47,807 nucleotides of DNA from CAZNHL01 sp964572965 (GTDB lineage Bacteria > Bacteroidota > Bacteroidia > Cytophagales > UBA9547). Each line of letters begins with the position of its first letter. Within the stretch, counting starts at the first letter, position 1. The position numbers and the translations under genes are program-made. The notes beneath the pieces are model-generated. The model worked only from the letters and a program-made list of their open reading frames with translations, was not told the origin of the DNA and did not search any database. The stretch spans positions 1-47,807 of the forward strand of contig CAZNHL010000029.1 of assembly GCA_964572965.1 (NCBI GenBank), in the 5' to 3' direction. Shown piece by piece: positions 1 to 9,800 of the stretch.

Positions 1-2191
1 TATCAACAGGTGAAGTAGTCACAAAAGAGGTACTACCGCTAGGTGGGGTACAGCAGCCGGGAATAGTAACTGCAGAACCTACTTTACAATCTACAGTTGC
101 AGTTTCATTATAAGTAGTCAATGAATAACCATACGGCTCCTGACCAGATATACTTACAATACCAGAATTAAAAGATGTTGTATAAAGCCTCCCTATTCTT
201 AATGAAGAATTCGGCACAGTTACCTGTAACGTATAAGTTTGTCCTGCGCTTATCATCCAATCTGTAGCTGTAAAATTAAGAGTGGTAAGAGAAACAGCAC
301 CTCCTGAAGTATGTGAAACAGTTCTCGTCAAAGGAGTACCTACCGTATTATTTGACGCATCTTTTAATGTAACTACAAAATTACCATTAACAACTGCAGG
401 ACTGACATTATCAGAATAATACGATAACTTAAATGAGTTTATTGAAGCTATACCAGAACTTAAAGTGATGGTAGAATTAGAGGAACCAGTTTCCTGAACC
501 GCTGTTCTTGTATCATTAACGGTGGCCGTAGTTACCGAGCCAGCAGGTTCAACCCACATTGTTCCTCCGGCTGTTCCTGCAAAGTTATAAGTTGCACCTA
601 TCCCCTGAACTGTTCCCCCAGTAGCAGGACTCTTATCATACCACTTATATTGACCAGAAGTACTTCCAGCACCGGTCAATACCCTTGGACAAGCACCAGA
701 AACAGTTGCGGTAGCAGTCTGCTGAGTTTTTACTGTTACATCAAAGGACAAAGGTCGTTCTCTCCCACAATCATCCGTTACTACAACTTTAATAGTAGTA
801 AGTCCTGCATTAGTCATTACAACATTAAATGTAGTACCTCCTGTTTGGGTCTTACTATTAGTCCCTGAGGCAACCCAGGAAACCGCTGCTGTTGAAGAAC
901 CTGCAACTTTAATAGTAAAGTTGACGCTTTCTCCTTGGCATACACTAGTTGTTGTAGAGCTTGAACCATTAATATTCAAATCTACAGATGATGAAACAAA
1001 CGATTTTAAAAAGTTGGGTAAATCCATCGCAACAGACTGCCCCGGGATCGTAGTAGGAGACCATACGTCTGCTTTTGCTGTATAATAACTACTATTATAT
1101 GTTGCAGTAGCGCCATTATCCGGATTTGTAATTCTACCTATTTTCCCAGTGCCTTTGTTCGGTCCCGCATCACCTTGGACAGTATAATAAATGTTCTTAT
1201 CCGGGCCTAATTGCAAATGCCCCCCACGGACCCCCCCTGTTGTATGTGCTACTGCTGCCGTACCTGTACTAATAGACCCAGAAGTTACATCGAAATGATA
1301 AATATTTGCATTCCCTGAGTTATCCTGCCCTCTCAAAACATACAAATGTCTTCCGTTAGGAGAAAACTCTAAGCCATATGGTGATGAAATTGATGTATTT
1401 ACACCTTTTGCGGTAATAGCACCGGTATTCGCATTAAAATCGAAAAGCATTACTTTTCCTCCAATTGCGTAGGCAAATTGTGTATAACATGAATTAAATT
1501 TAAGAACCCCAATTTCATCATAAGTAGGAGCAGAGCAGGTTAGTGCTGTTCCGACAGGTATGGTTTGGGCCAAAGCAATACCGCTTGATGTTACTGAAAA
1601 CAACTTAAAATTATTAGTACACTTTTCATGTGTTAATAACCAATACTCATCTCTTACATTCCCGCTAGCATCCAGTTTAGGACAACCCGCTTGAGCTTCT
1701 GTAAGATTTGCTGCCAAAGTTCCCATATTAGCTTTCGTAATATTGCCAGCACCAGTACCATTAACAGTTATCTTGTAATAATTTAAAGCTCCTACAGTTC
1801 CGCTCGCATTGGAAGCAGGCATTACAGTTAAGAAATATTCATTCGCTGGCCCTGAAGGTCTTGGAAAAACTAAGGTTCCTTGTGCAGCATTCCAAGTATT
1901 TGCAGGAAGAGCAGGAGTTAAAGCACTAGTAGCTTGCCCTCCATCATACAAATCAGCTCCAATAACTCCAAACAGAAAATTACCACTGGCATCAGAAATG
2001 GAAGTAGTACTCTCATATTGCCCGATCGTTACATTTATACCGGAACTAAAAACAGGAGCTCCCCCACCGGAAAAATCCATCTTAATATTAGAACCTACAT
2101 ACCAAATATTTGCCTGCTGTCCCCATGAAATCATAGAGAGCAGCATCAGGCATAACCATGCATAAAGTGTTTTGAAAAAGTTACCCTTCAT
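1..2191 (-). CDS. Partial T9SS-type surface protein: beta-propeller plus PKD/Ig-like domains (3' end outside window)
   Basis: An uninterrupted minus-strand frame runs from an ATG at 2191 to the window edge (about 730 codons). The start MKGNFFKTLYAWLCLMLLSM followed by ISWGQQ is a clear signal peptide; an in-frame ATG six codons upstream (2209) is an alternative start. Residues about 25-360 contain NIWYVG, a DANSGN-like loop and SPYGLEFSPNGRHLYVLRG, the pattern of the N-terminal WD40/YncE-like propeller seen in many large Bacteroidota gliding-motility-associated or T9SS proteins. From about residue 395, Ig/PKD-like modules follow (VCQGESVNFTI, VVTDDCGRERPL). The protein is exported and probably cell-surface or secreted. 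The C-terminus, where a sorting domain would be expected, is not in the window. It has the same orientation as the giant operon to the right but is separated from it by about 930 bp, so it is probably transcribed separately. Family placement is from recognised motifs only. Confidence 0.85.
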   Translation of the reverse strand, partial: MKGNFFKTLYAWLCLMLLSMISWGQQANIWYVGSNIKMDFSGGGAPVFSSGINVTIGQYESTTSISDASGNFLFGVIGADLYDGGQATSALTPALPANTWNAAQGTLVFPRPSGPANEYFLTVMPASNASGTVGALNYYKITVNGTGAGNITKANMGTLAANLTEAQAGCPKLDASGNVRDEYWLLTHEKCTNNFKLFSVTSSGIALAQTIPVGTALTCSAPTYDEIGVLKFNSCYTQFAYAIGGKVMLFDFNANTGAITAKGVNTSISSPYGLEFSPNGRHLYVLRGQDNSGNANIYHFDVTSGSISTGTAAVAHTTGGVRGGHLQLGPDKNIYYTVQGDAGPNKGTGKIGRITNPDNGATATYNSSYYTAKADVWSPTTIPGQSVAMDLPNFLKSFVSSSVDLNINGSSSTTTSVCQGESVNFTIKVAGSSTAAVSWVASGTNSKTQTGGTTFNVVMTNAGLTTIKVVVTDDCGRERPLSFDVTVKTQQTATATVSGACPRVLTGAGSTSGQYKWYDKSPATGGTVQGIGATYNFAGTAGGTMWVEPAGSVTTATVNDTRTAVQETGSSNSTITLSSGIASINSFKLSYYSDNVSPAVVNGNFVVTLKDASNNTVGTPLTRTVSHTSGGAVSLTTLNFTATDWMISAGQTYTLQVTVPNSSLRIGRLYTTSFNSGIVSISGQEPYGYSLTTYNETATVDCKVGSAVTIPGCCTPPSGSTSFVTTSPVD

Positions 2192-3122
2192 ATAAGTTAA
2201 GTTTACCATATAATTTCAAGCATATTTAGACCAACCCTAGTAATTCCTTAAATTCTGTTGAGCCTTACCCATTATGTAATAAAATAGACAGAATTATCGA
2301 AAATCGACAAGCAATTTACATTTTTTTCCTGTTTATTCTCCAATAAACCCAATAGTAACCTATGTAAGTTCCGCTCAGAAAACAGGTCACTGGATCACAC
2401 ACATATGATTATTTAAATACAATACTTTCATATATTAATACACAATAAACACCTAATTGAACTTTAAACACATCACACTAAAAAAAAATAAATGAAAAAT
2501 ATAATAAACAATAGAGAAAAGAAAAGGAATAAAGCCAACTAAACTGAATTATTTATGCTCCAGACTCCCAAACAAACAGAGTAAAACCGCTTTAACACAT
2601 CTCTGCACCACATTAAAAATGACTAAACTTACAAGCTTCTTTTAATGGCTTTACAATCGGTAGCCCCCCATAAGTGGCAATAATCAATTTTCAGTTCTAT
2701 ACCTCCTACTTGGCGCAGCCATAAGAACTCCCAGGACAGGGTATTTAAATATGGGCAGTATTCAGTATTACTAATATCGCAAGAATACCAGTTGCCTAAT
2801 TCCACAAAAACAACAGACCTGCTCTCACAGACAGAGTAACAGAGGATCTAAAAAAACTTTCCGAAAGTAAAAAGCAGACTTATTGTCCATCAATCTTACA
2901 ACTGTAAAGTTTTATATTAAAAAATATCTATGTCGAACTTTAGCTGGGTAACAAGGCAGGGCATTACTTTTGTGTAATCCTCTCAAATTGGACAAAAAGA
3001 GCAAGTTCGTCACATCTCATGGAAAAACAGGAACTAATATTCCTCATAGCTAAAAGTATTCCAAATTGATTTACCCAAACGTCCTTTCATCAGCAAACTA
3101 TAACATATATTCTGGCAATAAT
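2192..3122. other. Intergenic region, AT-rich, no gene seen
   Basis: About 930 bp between the last gene of the giant operon and the start of the left-hand surface protein gene, both on the minus strand. It is AT-rich with stops in all frames and contains no convincing ORF, no tRNA-like cloverleaf and no clear terminator. It must hold the 3' end of the giant operon transcript and the promoter of the left gene, but I found no good TAnnTTTG box at a sensible distance on the minus strand. Confidence 0.5.
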
Positions 3123-3815
3123 TTATTTACCTAATAATGGTATAATCTCGTCTTTGTTTGTCTTCATTGCGGGACTTAACAGATTAAAAAACTTTATTAC
3201 ATCAAATTTTCCACCAACAATAGACTTACTTATTAGATCATTAAGTAGCAGACTATTAGACTTCTTATTTACTAGTATATCAAACAAATAATCAGACTTA
3301 AAAAGGAAGAATAAACTATTATAATAAGACGAAATACCGCCTGTTATAATTACCCATCTATTATTAATTTTTTCTAAAGACATTGTAGCATTAGCAGGCC
3401 CCTCTTCTGTTTTGTCATCTATATAGTACTTTACTACACAAAACTCCCTTTTCTGTAATTTAAAATACAGTAAATCTTTTAACTCATATTTAATCCCATC
3501 CTTTACGTCTTCAGATCGCTTAGCTATCGACTCATCATTAAAGCTACTTGTATTATCTTGATAAAATGAGTTATACCACCCCAGGCTATTAGCAGACAAA
3601 TATGACACAACAAAACTTTCTACGTTGCTTCTATCAGTTTTTGAAGAATCTGAGACTATTTTATCAATTACAAAATCTGAATACTTTACCAACTTCGCGC
3701 TTTGTATATCATTGCCTAATTGAATAATGAATTCTTCTTTGTTACTTTTTGCAATAGTATGATTCAACACCATTGTTAAAAAAAAACCTAAGCATACTAT
3801 TTTTATTCTTTTCAT
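3123..3815 (-). CDS. Exported 230-aa protein of unknown function, last gene of the giant operon
   Basis: The protein starts MKRIKIVCLGFFLTMVLNHT and then IAKSNKEEF, a typical cleavable signal peptide, so it acts outside the cytoplasm. The mature part (about 205 aa) is mixed alpha/beta with no motif I recognise; KYYIDDKTEEG and MSLEKINNRWVIITGG resemble the strands of a lumazine-binding/NTF2-like (DUF4878-like) fold, but this is weak. It begins only 15 bp after the stop of the 2281-aa gene, so it is almost certainly co-transcribed. Its position directly behind a long toxin-like protein is where an immunity or accessory gene would sit, but no immunity family is recognised and the leader peptide would restrict it to periplasmic or surface protection. 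Function unknown. Confidence 0.8.
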   Translation of the reverse strand: MKRIKIVCLGFFLTMVLNHTIAKSNKEEFIIQLGNDIQSAKLVKYSDFVIDKIVSDSSKTDRSNVESFVVSYLSANSLGWYNSFYQDNTSSFNDESIAKRSEDVKDGIKYELKDLLYFKLQKREFCVVKYYIDDKTEEGPANATMSLEKINNRWVIITGGISSYYNSLFFLFKSDYLFDILVNKKSNSLLLNDLISKSIVGGKFDVIKFFNLLSPAMKTNKDEIIPLLGK

Positions 3816-3830
3816 ATAATTCTTTTAGAT

Positions 3831-6800
3831 TTAAAACTCTACTATCACATACTCATCACTTGTCAAATTAAATAGTGCTGATTCGTAAAAATATACTTTT
3901 GTTCCTTTTTTCAACTCTAGTTTAGGTTCAAACGTAACCGGTTTAATTACCCACTTTCCACTAAATTCTGCTTTTGCAGGATTATAATTAAGTGGAAGCT
4001 CGAACTTTCCTTCTGTTTTACCACTGGCTATTATTGAGTAGCCTGCAGTTTTAATTGACATTTCAGGAGTCAAAATCAAAGAGAATGAAGGGGTAGCTGT
4101 AAATTTAGGAACTTCTTCTGAATTAGTCGAAAGTGGCCCATCAGCAGCATCTCCTAAATCATCAATATAGGTCTGACTATATGCAAAGTTAAGCCCAAGA
4201 GCAGCATCAATTTTTGCCCCAACATTGATTTCTACCCCTAAAAAGTCAATACCCATAATTACCGACTGCAAAGCAGGGGGAGAATAATCTAACAGATTAA
4301 TAACTTTGGTAACTTTCAAACTTGCATCAGCATACTTTATACTATACTCTGTCCTTTTCTCATACAAACGAGAAGCTGCCTTTTCACAGTAATAAGAAGC
4401 ATATGATGGTTTTAAGCTACCGACTTTAATCTCGATCTTATCATCATCTTTAAATAGCACAGGCATCTTTAAAAGCTTTTTCCCAATTTTACTGATCATA
4501 TCAGGAAATTTCTTCATTGCAGCAATTTCGCTCGCTTTATGAGAATCAGAAACTTCTAAATCATCAAAAGAAAACTCAAAAGCATTCTTAACATTGTGAA
4601 CAAATACAATATTTCCTACTTTTTCCTGGTCAAATAAACTCGCTGTTGCCGTTAATGTTAGGTTCGGCCCATCTGTGGCGAATATAGATTCAAGAACTCC
4701 TTTCGTCTTAATTTTTATATACTTCCCTATAAAAAACGAAGTTGGAGTCGCCGTCCAGGGAACTAATTTGCTTAAATCTGTGGTAACATTATCACTAATT
4801 TTCATCGAAGTAAACTTCGAGCGCGACAAATTAAAATCCCTTAAAGTATAATTAGACATATCTTTAAGATATTCATTCTTAAAACTCCAAGTAACCGGCA
4901 AATTACTTTTGTTACCTTTATCAGTTGTTAATTCAAAATCGAAATATTTTTTATCTCTGGTTACCGCTCCCACTACATCCGGGTGATCACAGAGAGGCGA
5001 AACTACTATATATAGTTTTTTTCCATTTTCGGCATATCTACTTGTATACTTATCAAAAGCACAAGTACTAGTCTGGTCTGTGATCCTGATTTTAGTTAAA
5101 GTTTCTTTTGGGATAATTTTAACCTTGATTTTTCTTACCGCTAACTCTTCACCAGTTGACTTATGTACTAGCTTCACAAAAAAAGTCGCATATTCAATAG
5201 TGGTTGCTGTTGCACTACCTATACCTCTTGAAGTCGAAAAAGAGCCATCAGTACCATAACCAGCATTGTACACTTCTGAAAGTACAGATGTTCCACTACT
5301 AGTAATATTTTCTCTATATACAATCACATTAGTTTCTGTTTTTGCATTATCAGGATAATCGTTAGGAATTGTTGTAATATAGTTGACAAAAATATCTTCA
5401 CCAGCCCCTATCGAAATATTATAATTACCAGTATTGTCCTGAGCAGGGTAAACCTGCTGAAGTACATTAGGGTCTTTTGCCACATTACTTAGATATAATA
5501 TGTGCATGCTAGCTATGATAGCATAGCCGCTATAAGCATTTTCCCCGGAAACAGCATCTATTCTATTTCTCCCCTTTTTAAGCGTCCCATTATATATTAC
5601 AGGATTAATATCCCTATTTTTTGTAGATGGAGTAGNNNNNNNNNNNNATATATAAGAAGAAGGAATCATTTCCCAGTCAACCGCCAAAGGAGTATCCGCT
5701 CCTTTTAACTGAAATGAATATCTACTTCTTGTAATATCCACCTCCGGCTCTTTGATGTATATATTCTCATAGGTATGGTAATCCTTCCCCTCATAAGTTA
5801 CATACAGAATACTTTTATGAGACGGATCTAAAGAAGCTGTACCTCCAATTATATATTTATTAATATAATCAGACGATGCTAAACCCTTATAGTTTTTAAC
5901 CCCATCAAGTTTGTTAAATGTATAATCAACCATAATACCTCCAAACTGGCCTTTCAAACTATAGTCGAGCACACTTTTTCTATAATCAAGACATTGATCA
6001 TTTGCAACTTTTGGCAACGTAAAGAACCGGTTTTCCCACGGCCCAGAAGTTTGTTCATTAAATGATTTTAGAGCAAGCGGAGTCCAGCTTTTTACATCTT
6101 TTTCTGATGCAAGAAGCCTATATGACAACATACTATTATCACCATTAACATTATTTGGATTCATCTGTTTTAACCTACCGCTCTGGAACATAGCCATAAC
6201 GGGCACCTGTGTCTCATCCCCGGCTGCATTGGTCTCTGGTTTTAAGAAATCAAGCACCACATTTATGGCATCTGTCGCTTCGTTAAAAGTATTTGTTGGG
6301 TTATATGTTGTAGTAGCGCTAGCATACCCTTGAAAAATGCCTTGAGAAAAACGAGCACTATACAAATCATATTTATCACCATTCTGTAGTTCAAATGCAA
6401 CAACAGGTCCACATTTCAAAGTAGCAACTATTCTGCTATTAGCAGGTAAGTAAAACGGTATTCCTGAGAAAGAAAAATAGAACCCTGCAGAGCTTGACGT
6501 TATACCTTTCTTTTCTATAGCAGAGTAATCTTTTACATATACAGCCTGTGCATCCTTATCTTTCTTCAAGATACCCCATACATGGCCGGGATCATGAATA
6601 ATATCCCATTGTAGTTTCCAAAGCTGGTTAGGAGTTACCTTCTCCGGCCCAACAAGAGTAGTTGTATAATCCATCAGGTTTGGAGTAAGACCTTTTGAGT
6701 CTTTACCTAAATAAATACTTATAAAACTATGCTCAAGATGGTACGCTCCATGTCCTATCTCATGAGCTAATGTTCGATTCAGCCCCTCATCTGATGCTCC

Positions 6801-9800
6801 TCCTACATAAAGGAAACCAAACTGCTCTTCTGCCGGCATTTTACCTAATAAGCCATCGTCCAGATTTGAAGCTTCATAAAGTGCCAAGAAGTAGGCGGTT
6901 GCTCCATTAATAGCCGACTCCCCTCCTTTTGAGCTTACATAAGCCTTAATCATTTCAGCCTCTTCTCCTTGATAGTCATTACTTAAAACCTTACTTCCCT
7001 TAACCTGTACCAAGCCATCACCATCAAGATCCCAATCCTTATTGTTTTTGAAAGATTCATCAACTGTTACTGTATATGTAATACCAACCCGCTTATAGGC
7101 ATCATTTAGCGCTGATTCATATTTCGCTTTATTGATAGATGCTTTACCAACAGGAATAATGACCACCTGTTTTTGCTGTGGAGCATAGCTAGGTACCAAC
7201 AATTTACCTACAACTTTTTTAGTACTTCCATCTATATACCAAGCATAAACTTCCTGCGCATCGTCAGCAGGTCCACCAGGAATTGTGATTGTAAATGTGT
7301 TGCCATTAGGAACACTATTAAAAACAGCGCCTTTGCCATTGGCAAATTTTATCTTTGAAGCAATATACCCTGTTACTGTTGCTGTAACGACATCAGTTTC
7401 TCCCGGCAATAATAGTTTTGCAGGAACATAATAATTCCCGCTAATCAATTCATAACTCTTAGTCAATTGAGGAGATGCAGAAAAAGCAGGTATATAAGCA
7501 TCAAAATCATAACGAGCCTGTCTGTTTTCACTAAACACTACACTTCCACTACTTAACTCTACTGCAGGAACTGTCGCAAATTTGTCATCATATTTACCGA
7601 CGTTAGTAACTGTACCACCGGATGTTACCTGGAAAATATTACCATCTTTATCGCTAACTAAAGTCGGGAATGATGAAACGCGAACAGTCTCTCCTCCTAT
7701 TGTTACGCTATTGCTCGTAACCGGGGCCGACCTGGTTCCCTCCGGAATAGTGCCACCGACCACATTCTCTCCCAAACCACCGCTTTTCACTTTACCGGTA
7801 TTGCCACCACCCTGGAAATAATCAATGGCTTGCTGATTTGCTTTTTGAGCCTCTGTAAGTGCGTTCTGAACTTCAGCGATGGCTGCATTGGCCTGATCAA
7901 TTGTATTATGAATCTGCGAAGCAAGATCCTTCACCTGGTTACGCACATCAGTTGGCAACAAAGAAGCATTAATACTATCAATGTTTACTGTTCCTTCATA
8001 TACACAAGTAGTTGGCGCGGCATTGATTTTAACATCCTGAAAACTCACACTAACTGTGGCAAAATCCGAAATACCGACAATCGGCATCGGCATCGTGCCT
8101 GTACCTGAATAAGTTCCTGACGACGGAGTTGATGCTGTCAATTTCGTTACAGTAATTTCATAATCAGCACATTTAAACTTGTCACCTTCCTGAAGGGTTG
8201 TAAGTGGTGCTTTATTGGTTTTATCACATAACATTGCTCCTCCGCAACCTCCTCCGCTTTTAGCATCCTGCAGGGTAGAAACTGTATACGGTGCATTACG
8301 CATAGCTTCATCTGTTCCACATAAAGCCTGCAATTTGAAAATATACGCGGTACCAGGTCTCAGATTATTGAAAGTATACCTGGCTGTATCGCCAGTAGCA
8401 ACAAGGTGATCTTTCTTAAATGCTACTATATCAGCAAAAACTTCAGTATATTCTTCAGAAGGAGATTGATCTGCTTCTCTATATGTAAGTTTATAACCAG
8501 TATGCTTCTCATCAAATTTCCAATACAGCCTGATTTCTGTAGTTAATTGTTTGTCTGAACGAAAATAGGCGCTCGAATCACAATTAGCATTAGTCTTGCC
8601 TTTACCAAGATCAACCAGGGCAGTATCAGAATATATACTGTATTGGTTGCCACAACGGCAGCGTACTACAAATTTATACTGAGACGACTCTGCAAGAGGG
8701 GAAATTTTTGCCGATTTCGATGTTGTGTTAAAAGGTTCAAATTTTTTAGAACCGACTTTGGTGTAATACAACTGATATTCGTCAGCTCCAGATACTTTAC
8801 TCCACTCAAAGAGTGCCGATGTAGTTGAACGGGCTTCTCCTTGTAGTACTGCCGGAGGAAAACAATCTGCTGTTTTGGGATTTGTAACCACTCCTCCATC
8901 TGAAGCATCAATACGGAACATGCCCTCCGGTGTAGTAGTAATTTTAGTACCACATTTATAAGTAAGCTGATAAACATATAATTTATCATCGAAGACCTTA
9001 TAAGCTGTTACGCTAGGATGAGTTGAAGTAACCGTATATTTACGGTCAACAGAATCTTTATGCCAGTAAGTAATTGAATATCCGTCATGGACGATATTGC
9101 TACTACTCCATGCAAGTGTTGCCGTATCTCCTTTTACTCTTTGTGCTATGAGCTTGAAAGGTCTGGGAACAGGACATGGTCCAAGCAGACCATTATCATT
9201 ATAAGCAACGTCATATTCTTTACCTGTACCAACATCTGCATCACAAACAGCATCAACCCTGATCTGGTATGCACCTGTTGCTAATTTTGCCAAACTGGCT
9301 TCTACTTTTCCAGTAATAGGATCTAGTTTACTATATACCGTTTCTCCTGTTTTCTTATAATAAACACTATAGGATGTAGCCGGCTCTACTGCTGACCAGC
9401 TTAACTTCATGTCTGTTGGCCCGCTATTATCCACAATTAATGGCTCCGGAGCAGGGCAGGCAGACGGCTCAAGCTTAAATGTTCCTCCGAAACCATAATC
9501 AGTCCAGTTCTTACACATGGCTCTTACCCTATATTCATAGGTAATTCCCGGCTCAATATTAATACTTTCCAGTGTTGCAGAAGGAGTTGTTCCTGTCAAT
9601 ACAGGTACCCATGCGGCTGTAGTCCCTGCCGGACGATAAGTTAATTCATATTCTTTATGGCTGTACTCCTGATCCCAGGAAAGTGTAACTGTCTGGTTAA
9701 TGATCGTCTTCTTAAACCCTGATACAACTTTACAATCTTCTTTTACAGCAAAAGTAAACACCTCACTTTTTCCCTGGTTTTTAAAACGTTCAGAAATTTC

